Origin: Halomonas sp. JB37 | GTDB lineage: Bacteria > Pseudomonadota > Gammaproteobacteria > Pseudomonadales > Halomonadaceae | DNA: 64,000 nucleotides | Assembly (NCBI RefSeq): GCF_002332255.1 | Contig: NZ_NRGW01000001.1 | Coordinates: forward strand, 1,798,001 to 1,862,000 | Direction: 5' to 3' | Shown: positions 25,153 through 34,811 of the stretch, in pieces | Position numbering within the stretch: the stretch's first letter is position 1 | Layout of the letters: the number at the start of each line of letters is the position of its first letter | The notes under the pieces: generated by a model | Told to the model about the DNA's origin: nothing | Database searches by the model: none | The model's input: the letters and a program-made list of their open reading frames with translations, nothing else | Translations under genes and position numbers: made by a program

Positions 25153-26160
25153 ATGAATGAATTGGCTCACTTGGCCAGTGGCAACAAAGTTGCCTTGGTG
25201 CTGGGTAGCGGCGGTGCGCGTGGCTACGCGCATATTGGTGTTATTGAAGCATTAGAAGCCCGTGGTTTTGAGATTATTGCCGTGTCTGGTTGCTCAATGG
25301 GCGCGCTGATCGGCGGCATTTACGCCGCGGGTAAGCTGCCGGAGTACCGCGAGTGGGTATGTAACCTGGATTACTTTGATGTGCTCAAACTGGTTGATGT
25401 GACGTGGAGCCCTATGGGCGCGATGCGTGCCAGCAAAGTGATGAGTAAACTAGAAGCGCTGGTAGGCGACATTTTGATGGAAGATTTGTCGATTCCGGTG
25501 ACAACCGTGGCGACTGACTTAGTGCGCCAACGCGAGGTGTGGTTTCAAAAGGGCTCTCTTTTGCGCGCTATTCGCGCGTCTATCGCAGTGCCCGGTGTTA
25601 TTACCCCTGTTCATCTTGGTGAGCAAGTCTTGGTCGACGGCGGGCTGCTCAACCCTTTACCCATTATGCCCGTGGTCGCTGCCCATCAGGCGGATTTTGT
25701 CGTGGCGGTTAACGTCACCGCGCACAGCCCGCTACCGGTTACATTAGAGGAACTGCTTCCCAAAGAAGAAGAGGCCACCGATAGCCGCAGTGAAAATGAG
25801 CGCGAGCGTGACCAAAGTATGGGTAAGTGGATTGGCGATGTTCGTGCGGCGACGCGTAAACTTTGGGGTGGGCTGGGTGCCAACGGGGATGAAGAGCCTG
25901 ATGAGACCACGGAAGCCCGCGGTAAGCGTGAGTGGAGCAAGCTGGATATGATTTTGGAGTCGTTTGATATTACCCAGGCGGCGCTGGCTAAATATAAAGT
26001 GGCGGGTTACCCACCCGATGTGCTGATTGAAATACCCAAGACCGTCTGTAGCACCTATGAATTTCATCGCGGTAGAGATTTGATCCGCTTAGGTCGTCAC
26101 TTGGCGGATCAGGCGTTAGAGCGGCGAATGCCAAGCATTGCTTCGGATGCCGCTGAGTAG
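25153..26160 (+). CDS. Patatin-like phospholipase (RssA/YchK-like)
   Basis: 335-residue patatin-family hydrolase. It has the glycine-rich oxyanion motif GSGGARGYAHIGV (18-30), nucleophile S48 in GCSMG and the catalytic Asp in D162-G-G, the full Ser-Asp dyad set. A charged, acidic and probably flexible insert lies around residues 200-250 (KEEEATDSRSENERERDQ). No signal peptide, so a cytoplasmic or membrane-peripheral lipid acyl hydrolase is likely. Follows the alpha/beta hydrolase gene closely; its 3' end is three bases from the convergent smr gene. Confidence 0.9.
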   Translation: MNELAHLASGNKVALVLGSGGARGYAHIGVIEALEARGFEIIAVSGCSMGALIGGIYAAGKLPEYREWVCNLDYFDVLKLVDVTWSPMGAMRASKVMSKLEALVGDILMEDLSIPVTTVATDLVRQREVWFQKGSLLRAIRASIAVPGVITPVHLGEQVLVDGGLLNPLPIMPVVAAHQADFVVAVNVTAHSPLPVTLEELLPKEEEATDSRSENERERDQSMGKWIGDVRAATRKLWGGLGANGDEEPDETTEARGKREWSKLDMILESFDITQAALAKYKVAGYPPDVLIEIPKTVCSTYEFHRGRDLIRLGRHLADQALERRMPSIASDAAE

Positions 26161-26163
26161 CGG

Positions 26164-26733
26164 CTAAAGGCCACGTTTACGTAGCAGGATATACACGGCG
26201 CCGGTGCCACCATCGACGGGCACCGCCGAACAGAATGCCAGCACCCCTGGCCATTCGCGCAGCCATGTATTGGTGTGGCTTTTGAGTACGGGGAAATCAG
26301 ACGTGGTGCCCCATGCTTTGCCGTGCACCACGAGTACGCAGCGCAGCTCTTGGCTGGCTGAATCGCGTAGAAAACTCTCAAGCTCCGTACGCGCCTCTTC
26401 TAGCGTATAGCCATGTAAATCCAACCCCGACTGCCACGCGGTTTGGCCGCGTTTTAGCTGGCTGAAGGTACGTAGCGGCAGGTCAACAACGCTGAACTCC
26501 AGATATTCAGACGGGCGTACGGCCTCCACGCGGCCATCCGACGTGCGCCCGCTGACCTGCTTAGCATCGCTTTGCACCGCCGCGTGGCGGCGCGCCTCAT
26601 GTGCCTTTCCATCTTGTTTAGGTTTGCCTGGATCGGCCTGATTGGTCGCGATACGGCGTACGCCCGCCGCGGTTAACGCTTCACGGAAGGCACTGATATC
26701 ATCATCATTGGGAAGGTGGCGGCGTCGCGTCAT
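26164..26733 (-). CDS. Smr-domain endonuclease (SmrA/SmrB-like)
   Basis: 189-residue protein with an N-terminal basic, low-complexity half and a C-terminal Smr domain: LDLHGYTLEEAR (the catalytic DLH), VVHGKAWG and GGTGAVYILLRKRG. Genome context, divergent from prmB and followed by aroC, is that of E. coli smrB, whose product cuts mRNA at collided ribosomes. However, the motif details (VLKSHTNTWL...VLAFCSA.P..GGTGA) read more like the SmrA/YdaL branch, so I give no symbol. Acts in the cytoplasm. Confidence 0.85.
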   Translation of the reverse strand: MTRRRHLPNDDDISAFREALTAAGVRRIATNQADPGKPKQDGKAHEARRHAAVQSDAKQVSGRTSDGRVEAVRPSEYLEFSVVDLPLRTFSQLKRGQTAWQSGLDLHGYTLEEARTELESFLRDSASQELRCVLVVHGKAWGTTSDFPVLKSHTNTWLREWPGVLAFCSAVPVDGGTGAVYILLRKRGL

Positions 26734-26920
26734 GGCAGGCTCAGGTATGAAAAATAGGTGTCAAAACGGTAAGTCAGCGTAAAGAGGCACAGTATAGCGG
26801 GCTGAGCGTTGCTGTGAACCTGGCGGCGTGAAAGGTACAATCTTTTATTCGTCATGTGGATAAAGCGTTATCAGGCATGGCCTGGCTGCATCCAAGATTA
26901 TCGTTAACCCAGGAGTCGCT

Positions 26921-27880
26921 GTGACCACGCATCTCAACGCTGAGCATTCTCACTCAACCCTTTCCCTGCCAGAGTCGGCGCTGGTGAGCGAACTCTTCAC
27001 ACTGCGTGACTATTTACGCTGGGTATCCAGCGAGTTTTATCTGGCCGGTTTGCATTATGGCCATGGTACCGACTCCGCCTGGGACGAGGCCGTTGCGCTT
27101 TGTTTGGGCGCTTTGCATCTGCCGTGGAGCGTTGACCCCGGGGTATTAGAGGCGCGGCTGCTGCCCATTGAGCGCCTGCGTATCATTGGCTTAGCGCGCG
27201 AACGTATTACCACGCGTCGGCCGCTGCCCTATTTGCTGGGTGAAAGTTTTTTTGCCGGCCATCCGTTTCACGTTGATGAGCGCGTGCTGATTCCACGTTC
27301 ACCGATTGCCGAACTCATTGAAGATGGCTTTGCGGCTTGGTTTCCAGAAGAGCCTCCCGCTAAGGTGCTAGACCTATGCACGGGCTCTGGGTGTATTGGT
27401 ATTGCCACGGCGCTGTATTTGCCCACCTGCGAAGTAGCGCTGGCGGATATTAGCCAAGATGCCTTAGCCGTGTCGCGGCAAAATATTACCCGCCACGATG
27501 TGGGCAATCGCGTGCGCGCGCTGGAGTCGGATGTCTTTAATAGCCTGGAAGGCCAGCGCTTTGATTTGATTGTCTCTAACCCGCCCTACGTGGATGCGCG
27601 TGATCTTGCGTTGATGCCCGCTGAGTTCCGCCATGAGCCGTCATTGGCACTGGGTGCCGGTAGTGACGGTTTGGATATTGTGCGGCGTATACTGCGTGAA
27701 GCGCGGCAACATTTGACCGATGAGGGCTGGCTGATCGTTGAGGTTGGTAACTCAGATTGCCATGTGAAAGCAGCATTTCCGGATGTTCCTTTTTTGTGGC
27801 TTGAATTCGAGCGTGGCGGCCAGGGCGTGTTTGTCCTGAGCGCCGCTGAACTCGACGCCCATGCGGCGTCTTTCGTGTAA
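26921..27880 (+). CDS. prmB: Ribosomal protein uL3 glutamine N5-methyltransferase
   Basis: 319-residue class I methyltransferase. SAM-binding motif [14 protein letters not shown] and the Gln-methyltransferase motif N220-P-P-Y223 are present; the N-terminal helical region ([22 protein letters not shown]) is the PrmB type rather than PrmC. PrmB methylates a glutamine in ribosomal protein L3 during 50S assembly. The start is GTG, with AGGAG 6 bases upstream. aroC follows 13 bases downstream, the gammaproteobacterial order prmB-aroC. Confidence 0.93.
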   Translation: MTTHLNAEHSHSTLSLPESALVSELFTLRDYLRWVSSEFYLAGLHYGHGTDSAWDEAVALCLGALHLPWSVDPGVLEARLLPIERLRIIGLARERITTRRPLPYLLGESFFAGHPFHVDERVLIPRSPIAELIEDGFAAWFPEEPPAKVLDLCTGSGCIGIATALYLPTCEVALADISQDALAVSRQNITRHDVGNRVRALESDVFNSLEGQRFDLIVSNPPYVDARDLALMPAEFRHEPSLALGAGSDGLDIVRRILREARQHLTDEGWLIVEVGNSDCHVKAAFPDVPFLWLEFERGGQGVFVLSAAELDAHAASFV

Positions 27881-27893
27881 GGAATTAACGGCC

Positions 27894-28985
27894 ATGTCTG
27901 GCAATACGTTTGGCAAATTATTCAGTGTCACAACCTTTGGTGAAAGCCACGGCACCGCGCTTGGCGCAATCGTTGATGGCTGCCCGCCAGGGCTTCCGCT
28001 TTGCGAGGCGGACCTGCAGCACGACTTGGATCGCCGCAGGCCGGGAAGCTCGCGACATACGACCCAGCGCAAAGAGCCGGATCAGGTGCGGATTCTGTCA
28101 GGCGTTTTTGAAGGTAAAACGACCGGTACGTCGATTGGTTTACTGATTGAAAACACCGATCAGCGATCTAACGATTACTCGAAAATTAAAGATCAGTTCC
28201 GGCCCGCGCATGCGGACTACACCTATCATCATAAATATGGCCACCGAGACTATCGGGGCGGCGGGCGCTCCAGCGCACGAGAAACTGCTATGCGGGTAGC
28301 CGCTGGGGCCATCGCCAAGAAATATTTGGCGGCTCAAGGTGTACAGATTCGTGGCTATATGAGTCAGCTAGGGCCGATCAAAATTGACTTCAAACAGTGG
28401 GAATCGGTAGCGCAAAATGCTTTTTTCTGCCCTGACCCGGAGCGCGTAGCCGAGCTTGAAGCCTATATGGATCAACTGCGGCGTGATCAAGACTCAGTGG
28501 GCGCTGAAATTACCGTGATTGCTGAAGGTGTTCCCGTGGGGCTGGGTGAGCCGGTATTTGACCGCCTGGACGCTGAGCTTGCGCATGGCCTGATGAGCAT
28601 CAATGCCGTAAAGGGCATTGAAATCGGTGCAGGCTTTGGGTGTATTGCCCAGCGCGGCAGCGAACATCGCGATGAGATGACGCCCGAAGGGTTTCTGTCT
28701 AATCATGCAGGCGGCGTGCTTGGCGGTATTTCCAGCGGCCAACCAATCGTTGCGCGGTTGGCGCTAAAACCGACGTCGAGCATTACCACCCCGGGCCGCT
28801 CTATTGATGTGCATGGTCAAGCGGTCGACGTGATCACAAAAGGGCGACACGACCCCTGCGTGGGTATTCGCGCGACGCCTATTGCTGAAGCGATGATGGC
28901 CATAACGCTGTTGGACCACTGGTTACGCCAGCGAGGCCAAAATGGTGACGTTAGCGTTGATACCCCGCGTTTAACGCAGCTTTAA
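27894..28985 (+). CDS. aroC: Chorismate synthase
   Basis: 363-residue final enzyme of the shikimate pathway, converting EPSP to chorismate with reduced FMN. Signatures TTFGESHG near the start, [29 protein letters not shown] and [17 protein letters not shown] are complete. ATG 27894 gives the standard N-terminus [12 protein letters not shown] and has AAGGAA upstream; a start further upstream would overlap prmB. Length matches E. coli AroC (361). Confidence 0.97.
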   Translation: MSGNTFGKLFSVTTFGESHGTALGAIVDGCPPGLPLCEADLQHDLDRRRPGSSRHTTQRKEPDQVRILSGVFEGKTTGTSIGLLIENTDQRSNDYSKIKDQFRPAHADYTYHHKYGHRDYRGGGRSSARETAMRVAAGAIAKKYLAAQGVQIRGYMSQLGPIKIDFKQWESVAQNAFFCPDPERVAELEAYMDQLRRDQDSVGAEITVIAEGVPVGLGEPVFDRLDAELAHGLMSINAVKGIEIGAGFGCIAQRGSEHRDEMTPEGFLSNHAGGVLGGISSGQPIVARLALKPTSSITTPGRSIDVHGQAVDVITKGRHDPCVGIRATPIAEAMMAITLLDHWLRQRGQNGDVSVDTPRLTQL

Positions 28986-29092
28986 AGTCCCGGTGAAGTG
29001 GGCTTATCGCTGCTACACTCAGACAAAACCCCGGTGTCGGTGAAATTAGTATCGATAAAGTGAGTGTCGGTAAAACTTGGCAGGAGCCGCCT

Positions 29093-29539
29093 ATGAAGAT
29101 TAACGTTGAGTTTGATCTTACCCCTGATGAGTTTCGCCAATCACTGGGGCTGCCTGATGTAGAGGAATTCCAAAAGCATCTGCTAGAAAATATTCAGCGG
29201 CAAATGGAATCCGGTGTTGAAGGCTATGACCCTATGAGCCTTATGCGGCCTTTCTTACAACAGCCGATGATGCAGCAAGGGCTTTCAGAAGGACTCTCCA
29301 AGGGGCTTTCCCAAGGTTTAGCGAACTTCGGCACCTACCAGCAAATGATGCTGGATATGCTGCGTCAAGCGAGTAATGCTGCTGCGTCTGATGATTCTTC
29401 TACTGCGGATGAAGAGGCCAGCCCAGGTGCATCGCGTAAAGACACATCGTCGGCAGGAGCGCCGGACTCAGGCAGTTCAAGCGCGAAGGGCGCGAAGGCG
29501 AAAACAACCGCTTCTTCGCGATCTCGAGCGAAAGGTTAG
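29093..29539 (+). CDS. DUF6489-like protein of the PHA region
   Basis: 148 residues. The N-terminus MKINVEFDLTPDEFRQSLGLPDVEEFQ resembles proteins I know as DUF6489, with a conserved MKI..D.TPEEFR.x.GLPDV block. The middle is Met/Gln-rich amphipathic helix (MMQQGLSEGLSKGLSQGL, a short internal repeat of GLS), and the C-terminal third is low-complexity Ser/Ala/Lys like the basic tails of granule-associated proteins. AGGAG lies 7 bases before ATG 29093. Located 190 bases upstream of a phasin gene; a PHA-granule role is inferred from position only. Confidence 0.6.
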   Translation: MKINVEFDLTPDEFRQSLGLPDVEEFQKHLLENIQRQMESGVEGYDPMSLMRPFLQQPMMQQGLSEGLSKGLSQGLANFGTYQQMMLDMLRQASNAAASDDSSTADEEASPGASRKDTSSAGAPDSGSSSAKGAKAKTTASSRSRAKG

Positions 29540-29600
29540 AAGGTAAGAAGGTAAGGATACTTTCTAGAGTAGTTTGCAACCCCGTATGTCAGCGGCTACT

Positions 29601-29638
29601 CGTTTTTGCAGTGCGTTTTTGCAGTGCGTTTTTCAGTG
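29601..29638. repeat. 13-bp tandem repeat upstream of phasin gene
   Basis: CGTTTTTGCAGTG occurs twice exactly (29601-29613, 29614-29626), then once lacking one G (29627-29638). It lies in the 190-base gap between the DUF6489-like gene and the phasin gene, about 90 bases before the phasin start. Confidence 0.85.
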
Positions 29639-29729
29639 CAGCAATGCTACGTCACCATGAGTCACTCCAGGCGTTTTACATGTGTAGCCTAAGGCTCATG
29701 CCAGGGATCCATCGAGAGGAGCAGACACT

Positions 29730-30140
29730 ATGCAAGATAATATGACGGACGCCTTTAACGCCCAAACGCGTCAAATGTTTGAGCCTATGCGCAAAATCAA
29801 TTCGCTGATGCTCAACAATATGGAAAAAATGACCCAGTATCAGTTGGAAGCAATGCAACGCTATAGCCAAATGGGTACCGAGCGTATGCGCAGCGCTACT
29901 GAAATCAAAGATGCCGAAGGCCTGCGCGATTTTAGTACTAAGCAAGCAGAAATGATGAACGAAGTGTCCCAGCAGATGCAGGAAGATGCGCGGGCAATGA
30001 GCGAGATGAGCCAGCAGTTCAAATCTGAAGTGGAAAAGATGTTTAGCGAAGCCGGGCAGCAAATGTCCGGGCAAGCCAAGGCTGCGACTAAAGGCGCGCA
30101 ATCGGCCAAAGCCTCTAGTCAGGCGTCGCGTAAAAGCTGA
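29730..30140 (+). CDS. phaP: Phasin (PHA granule-associated protein)
   Basis: 136-residue, almost entirely helical, Met/Gln/Glu-rich protein of the phasin_2 type, which coats polyhydroxyalkanoate granules. Core: FEPMRKINSLMLNNMEKMTQ through MSEMSQQFKSEVEKMFSEA; the C-terminus is an Ala/Lys/Ser tail. GAGGAG precedes the ATG by about nine bases. A strong hairpin follows, then the synthase gene on the same strand, the arrangement known from Halomonas. Confidence 0.88.
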   Translation: MQDNMTDAFNAQTRQMFEPMRKINSLMLNNMEKMTQYQLEAMQRYSQMGTERMRSATEIKDAEGLRDFSTKQAEMMNEVSQQMQEDARAMSEMSQQFKSEVEKMFSEAGQQMSGQAKAATKGAQSAKASSQASRKS

Positions 30141-30150
30141 GTGAGATCAC

Positions 30151-30183
30151 CATCGCGGCGCCTTAGGGCGCCGCGATGCTTTT
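30151..30183 (+). terminator. Hairpin between phaP and phaC
   Basis: Perfect 12-bp stem CATCGCGGCGCC / GGCGCCGCGATG with loop TTAG, followed by CTTTTA. The T-run is short, so partial termination is likely, which would let the phasin be made in excess over the synthase. Confidence 0.8.
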
Positions 30184-30255
30184 ATCATCCTGATTTATGG
30201 CCTCGCCGGTCGACAGCGTTTGGTGCGCCTGAGAGTAGGCGCAGGGAGAGTAAGT

Positions 30256-32127
30256 ATGCAGTCAGCGTGGCAGAATCCGTTTCAGGCTATATCTCAAAAA
30301 CTCTCTGAAGGGCTTTCTCAAGCGGAAGCCGATGCTTGGGCTATCCAGCTTAGCGATATTAGCGACAAGTATCAGGGACTGATGCAGGACTTACTTTCCC
30401 GTATTGCACCCAGCGAAGCTGCCGACTCTATCTATGCCGATATGCGTGAAAGCTTTGAGGCTGGGGCGCAGTCGCTGATGCAAAATCCTACTCTGTTGCT
30501 TGAAACCCAAACACGTTTACTACAAGACCAGTGGCTGTTGTGTCAGCAGGCGATGCGAGGCATGGCCGGCGAACAAGTCTCACCACTGATAACCCCTGCA
30601 AAAAATGATCGTCGCTTTAAAGACAGTGCGTGGACCCACGAGCCGTATTACATGGCGATCATGCAGCAGTATTTACTGTTTTCGCAGGTCGTTGAAGAGC
30701 TGGTTGAAAGCTTGGGCGGCTTGGATGAAACCCATAAGCGCAACTTGATGTTTTACGCGCGCCAGTTGGTGAACGCGATGGCGCCGACGAATTTTATGAC
30801 CACTAATCCCGAGGTCATGCGTAAAACGCTGGAAACACGTGGCCAGAACTTGGTTGATGGCTTAGCGAGTTTACGTGAAGATTTGGCCAACTCCGCCGAG
30901 GGAATCAATGTCCGCATGACGGACCGCGGCGCTTTTGGTGTGGGTCACAACATTGCAGTGACGCCCGGTGCGGTGGTGTATGAAAATGAATTAATCCAAT
31001 TAATTCAGTACACCCCAACCACAGAGAAAACGTTTAAAACGCCGCTGCTGATGGTGCCACCGTGGATCAATAAGTATTACATTCTTGATCTGCGTGACGA
31101 TAACTCCATGGTCAAGTGGCTAGTAGGGCAAGGGCATACAGTGTTCTTGATTTCCTGGCGTAATCCTGGCTCTGAGCAGCGTGATATCACGTGGGCCGAC
31201 TATATGCAGATGGGGCCCATTAGTGCGATGGATGCCATCGAGCAAGCTTGTGGCGAGAAGTCGGTGAACCTACTTAGCTATTGTGTTGGCGGTACGCTAA
31301 CGGCTTCAACGGTGGCTTACCTTACGAGTACTCGGCGTGGGCGGAAAGTGAAGTCGGTGACCTATATGGCAACGCTGCAGGACTTTCGCGATCCTGGCGA
31401 TATCGGCGTCTTTCTCAACGAGCGTGTGGTTGAAGGTATTGAGCAAACGCTGCAGCTGAAAGGCTATTTGGACGGCCGTTCAATGGCCTATACCTTTAAT
31501 TTACTGCGTGAAAATGATTTGTTTTGGTCGTTCTACATCAGTAACTATTTGAAGGGTGAAACGCCTGCCGCTTTTGATCTGCTTTACTGGAATACCGATG
31601 GCACCAATTTGGCTGCAGGTACCCATGCATGGTACTTGCGTCATATGTATTTGGAGAACAGCTTGGTTGAACCAAACGGCATTGAATTAGATGGCGTGAA
31701 GATTGATCTGCGCAAAATATCAACGCCCAGCTATTTTGTATCGACTAAAGAAGACCATATCGCTAAATGGAACAGCACCTACTACGGGGCATTGCTGCCC
31801 AAGGGGCCGGCAACCTTTGTGCTCGGCGGTTCAGGGCATATTGCGGGTATTGTTAATCCGCCCAGTAAGAACAAGTATGGATACTGGACCAACGATGCAT
31901 TGCCGGAAAACCATGAAGCGTGGCTGGAAAGCGCTAGTGAGCATGAGGGCTCATGGTGGCCTCATTGGCAGGCGTGGATGACTGACAATGGCTATGCCGA
32001 CAGCGAGAAAATGGTACCTGTGCGCCAACCTGGCGATGGCGCACTTTCCATCATCGAGCCGGCACCAGGGCGCTATGTCAAGATGACCATTCCTGAGGTG
32101 CTAGGAGAAATACCGACGACGCCGTAA
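30256..32127 (+). CDS. phaC: Class I polyhydroxyalkanoate synthase
   Basis: 623-residue PhaC polymerising hydroxyacyl-CoA (probably 3-hydroxybutyryl-CoA) at granule surfaces. The N-terminal PhaC_N domain is followed by an alpha/beta-hydrolase domain with catalytic C343 in S-Y-C-V-G, D500 (TKEDH) and H528 (GSGHIAG). The nucleophile box begins with Ser instead of the usual Gly (GxCxG), a variant known from Halomonas synthases. ATG 30256 is preferred because GGGAGAG lies upstream and the N-terminus then starts MQSAWQNPF; an upstream GTG at 30220 would overlap the leader region. No phaA/phaB or phaE in the window. Confidence 0.95.
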   Translation: MQSAWQNPFQAISQKLSEGLSQAEADAWAIQLSDISDKYQGLMQDLLSRIAPSEAADSIYADMRESFEAGAQSLMQNPTLLLETQTRLLQDQWLLCQQAMRGMAGEQVSPLITPAKNDRRFKDSAWTHEPYYMAIMQQYLLFSQVVEELVESLGGLDETHKRNLMFYARQLVNAMAPTNFMTTNPEVMRKTLETRGQNLVDGLASLREDLANSAEGINVRMTDRGAFGVGHNIAVTPGAVVYENELIQLIQYTPTTEKTFKTPLLMVPPWINKYYILDLRDDNSMVKWLVGQGHTVFLISWRNPGSEQRDITWADYMQMGPISAMDAIEQACGEKSVNLLSYCVGGTLTASTVAYLTSTRRGRKVKSVTYMATLQDFRDPGDIGVFLNERVVEGIEQTLQLKGYLDGRSMAYTFNLLRENDLFWSFYISNYLKGETPAAFDLLYWNTDGTNLAAGTHAWYLRHMYLENSLVEPNGIELDGVKIDLRKISTPSYFVSTKEDHIAKWNSTYYGALLPKGPATFVLGGSGHIAGIVNPPSKNKYGYWTNDALPENHEAWLESASEHEGSWWPHWQAWMTDNGYADSEKMVPVRQPGDGALSIIEPAPGRYVKMTIPEVLGEIPTTP

Positions 32128-32147
32128 CTGCTGCTGACGATCATAAG

Positions 32148-32205
32148 AAAGCCCGCTGACGTTGAGCTGACCCTCAACAGTAGTTCAACCCAGCGGGCTT
32201 TTTTT
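32148..32205. terminator. Terminator between convergent phaC and ahpF
   Basis: AAAGCCCGCTG at 32148-32158 pairs with CAGCGGGCTTT from 32191, followed by a run of T. The loop holds a second small hairpin GTTGAG/CTCAAC (32161-32178), giving a branched structure. A-rich on one side and T-rich on the other, so it can work for both genes. Confidence 0.88.
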
Positions 32206-32219
32206 GGATTTCTCAATCG

Positions 32220-33776
32220 TTAATTACGAATGAGATAGTCAAACGCGCCGAGCGATGCTTTAGCGCCTTCGCCCATGGCAATAATGATTTGCTTGTAGGG
32301 CACGGTGGTAACATCGCCAGCGGCGAAGACGCCGGGTACCGACGTCATGCCGTGTGCATCGACGATGATCTCCCCGCGTGGCGTCATTTCAATCGGCGAG
32401 CCTTTAAGCCATTCAGTATTGGGCACCAGTCCAATTTGTACAAAAATACCTTCCAACGCGATGGATTTGCTTTCATCGTTGGTACGATCTTTGTAGATCA
32501 AACCGTTGACCCGGCTGCCGTCGCCAGTGACTTCAGTGCTCTGTGCATTAAGAATAATATCGACGTTGGTCAGGCTCTTAAGCTTTTTCTGCAGCACTGC
32601 ATCGGCGCGCATCTCGCCCATAAACTCGATCAGTGTCACGTGGCCGACGATTCCCGCTAAGTCGATAGCGGCTTCAACGCCAGAGTTGCCGCCGCCAATA
32701 ACGGCAACGCGTTTGCCTTTGAACAGCGGGCCATCGCAGTGAGGGCAGTAGGCAACGCCTTTGTTACGGTACTGCTGCTCGCCGGGAACGTTCATTTCGC
32801 GCCAACGAGCACCGGTCGCGAGCACGAGCGTTTTACTCTTAAGTGTCGCGCCGGAATCAAACGACACTTCATGCAGGCCGCCTTGAGCCTCAGCTGCTTT
32901 AAAGCTAGTGGCGAGCTGCAGATTCATGATATCGACTTCATAATCTTTTACGTGCTCTTCAAGCGCGCTGACAAGCTTAGGGCCTTCGGTATGCGAAACG
33001 GAGATGAAGTTTTCAATCCCCATGGTATCGGCCACCTGACCGCCAAAGCGTCCCGCGGCTATGCCGGTGTTAATGCCTTTACGGGCTGAATAGATCGCTG
33101 CCGCCGCACCCGCGGGGCCACCGCCAATCACGAGCGTGTCAAAGGCCGCTTTTTCGCTGAGCTTTTTGGCATCGCGCTCAGCCGCGCCGGTGTCGACCTT
33201 GGCTAAAATCTGCTCAAGCGTCATGCGGCCCTGATCAAACGGCTTGCCGTTCAAATACACGCTCGGCACCGACATGATTTCACGAGACTCAACTTCATCC
33301 TGAAACAGCGCGCCGTCAATCGCAACGTGACGGACGTTGGGATTAAAGATGGCCATGAGATTAAGCGCCTGAACAACGTCTGGGCAGTTCTGGCAGGAAA
33401 GTGAGTAGTAGGTCTCAAACAGCATTTCGCCGTCGAGTGCCCTGATTTGATCCAGCAGTTTGTCAGAGGTTTTAGGCGGATGGCCGCCTACTTGCAGCAG
33501 CGCGAGAACCAGCGAGGTAAATTCGTGGCCCATCGGGATGCCAGCGAAAACTACGCCGGTGTCTTCGCCGGAGCGGTTAATTGCAAACGACGGCGTGCGG
33601 GCATCTTGACCGTCGCTGTGCAGGGTAATCTTATCGCTTAGGCTGCTGATGTCTTCCAAAAGACCCAGCAGTTCTTGTGACTTGGCTCCGTCATCGAGGG
33701 ACGCAACGATCTCGAACGGCTGAGTCACTTTCTCCAGATACGTTTTCAACTGGGATTTTAAATTGGCGTCCAGCAT
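32220..33776 (-). CDS. ahpF: Alkyl hydroperoxide reductase subunit F
   Basis: 518-residue flavoprotein that passes electrons from NADH to AhpC. The N-terminal tandem thioredoxin-fold domain carries C128-Q-N-C131, and the thioredoxin reductase-like domain carries C344-P-H-C347; FAD motif [17 protein letters not shown] and the NAD(P) motif [13 protein letters not shown] are present. Positions match E. coli AhpF (C129/132, C345/348). ATG 33776 was chosen with GAGGAAG upstream; the longer frame to 33848 has no support. Downstream of ahpC on the same strand with two hairpins between. Confidence 0.96.
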   Translation of the reverse strand: MLDANLKSQLKTYLEKVTQPFEIVASLDDGAKSQELLGLLEDISSLSDKITLHSDGQDARTPSFAINRSGEDTGVVFAGIPMGHEFTSLVLALLQVGGHPPKTSDKLLDQIRALDGEMLFETYYSLSCQNCPDVVQALNLMAIFNPNVRHVAIDGALFQDEVESREIMSVPSVYLNGKPFDQGRMTLEQILAKVDTGAAERDAKKLSEKAAFDTLVIGGGPAGAAAAIYSARKGINTGIAAGRFGGQVADTMGIENFISVSHTEGPKLVSALEEHVKDYEVDIMNLQLATSFKAAEAQGGLHEVSFDSGATLKSKTLVLATGARWREMNVPGEQQYRNKGVAYCPHCDGPLFKGKRVAVIGGGNSGVEAAIDLAGIVGHVTLIEFMGEMRADAVLQKKLKSLTNVDIILNAQSTEVTGDGSRVNGLIYKDRTNDESKSIALEGIFVQIGLVPNTEWLKGSPIEMTPRGEIIVDAHGMTSVPGVFAAGDVTTVPYKQIIIAMGEGAKASLGAFDYLIRN

Positions 33777-33815
33777 GACAGTAGCTTCCTCGCAGTACTC
33801 TGAGCAGAAACAGAA

Positions 33816-33875
33816 CACCCGGGCAGGACCCGGGTGCTGAGGTATCACTAGCCGCCAAAGCTAAGCTTGGCGGCT
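33816..33875 (-). terminator. Two hairpins between ahpC and ahpF
   Basis: Hairpin A has arms CACCCGGG (33816-33823) and CCCGGGTG (33829-33836). Hairpin B has arms AGCCGCCAA (33850-33858) and TTGGCGGCT (33867-33875). Neither has a long T-run on the minus strand. They probably act as attenuator and/or 3'-protecting structure giving more ahpC than ahpF message. Confidence 0.65.
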
Positions 33876-33894
33876 GGTTAGATCGATAGGCGGT

Positions 33895-34458
33895 TTAGAT
33901 TTTGCCTACCAGATCTAAAGAAGGCGCCAGCGTTTCTTCGCCTTCTTTCCATTTAGCCGGGCAAACTTCGTTCGGATTAGCGCGAACGTATTGAGCGGCT
34001 TTCACTTTACGCAGTAGCTCTTCGGCATTACGGCCGATGTTGCCAGCATTGATTTCGACAATCTGGATTTTGCCGTCAGGATCGACAACAAAGGTACCGC
34101 GCTCAGCAAGGCCAGCGTCTTCAATCAGGACTTCAAAGTTGCGTGAAATGCGCAGCGTCGGATCAGCGATCATGGGGTACTGCAGCTTGCCGATGGTGTC
34201 AGAGCTGTCGTGCCATGCTTTGTGCGTGAAGTGGGTATCAGTAGAAACACTGTAGATTTCAACGCCCAGTTTTTTAAACTCAGCGTAGTGATCGGCTAGG
34301 TCACCAAGCTCAGTTGGGCATACAAAGGTGAAATCAGCTGGGTAGAAGAAAAAGATAGACCACTGACCTTGTATGTCGGTTTCAGTAACATCGACAAATT
34401 CACCGTTAACATAAGCTGTTGCTTTAAATGGCTTAACTTCAGTGTTGATTAAAGACAT
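33895..34458 (-). CDS. ahpC: Alkyl hydroperoxide reductase subunit C (2-Cys peroxiredoxin)
   Basis: 187-residue typical 2-Cys peroxiredoxin reducing H2O2, organic peroxides and peroxynitrite, recycled by AhpF. Peroxidatic C47 in FTFVCPTEL and resolving C166 in EVCPAKW. GGAG lies 10 bases before ATG. Length equals the E. coli protein. An OxyR-like operator lies 78-114 bases upstream of the start. Confidence 0.97.
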   Translation of the reverse strand: MSLINTEVKPFKATAYVNGEFVDVTETDIQGQWSIFFFYPADFTFVCPTELGDLADHYAEFKKLGVEIYSVSTDTHFTHKAWHDSSDTIGKLQYPMIADPTLRISRNFEVLIEDAGLAERGTFVVDPDGKIQIVEINAGNIGRNAEELLRKVKAAQYVRANPNEVCPAKWKEGEETLAPSLDLVGKI

Positions 34459-34535
34459 TCGGGTAATCTCCGTGATTGATGAACAAAGGGTTAAGAAGTG
34501 ATGATAATACTAAGGGCTAACGGATAATGAATAAA

Positions 34536-34572
34536 ATTAAGAATAGCCATTAGTTTGATAGTATTTAGCTAT
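34536..34572 (-). promoter_or_regulatory. Candidate OxyR-binding site upstream of ahpC
   Basis: The OxyR consensus is four 4-base elements, ATAG-N7-CTAT-N7-ATAG-N7-CTAT. On the plus strand the same spacing is seen with ATTA (34536), CCAT (34547), ATAG (34558) and CTAT (34569); the inner pair ATAG-TATTTAG-CTAT is exact and CCAT differs by one base. Position and gene context fit peroxide induction of ahpCF. The remaining part of the 353-base gap (34459-34811) holds the divergent promoters and nothing else I recognise. Confidence 0.55.
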
Positions 34573-34811
34573 TGGTGGACTGGCCGGCGTCGCCGCACTG
34601 CTGTTAAGTGGGGCCGATGGTGCGGAATACAAGAATTTTTCACATTGTCTTGCGATAGGGGCTCACGCACCGCAAAATTCGCACGGCTAGTATGATGGCC
34701 TACGCTGTTTGAGTGGCAGACAGCTCGCCACGGGGAATACGTGGCACAATAATCGCTTAGAACCGTGTTGAAAAGATCGCGTAGCTAGATATAGATAATA
34801 GGAGCAGTAAT

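Noticed and set aside
34768-34795. TTGAAA / TATAGA promoter 16 bases apart before potF
   Set aside because: The expected transcription start would fall in or after the GGAG ribosome site at 34801, leaving no usable leader. The promoter is probably further upstream.
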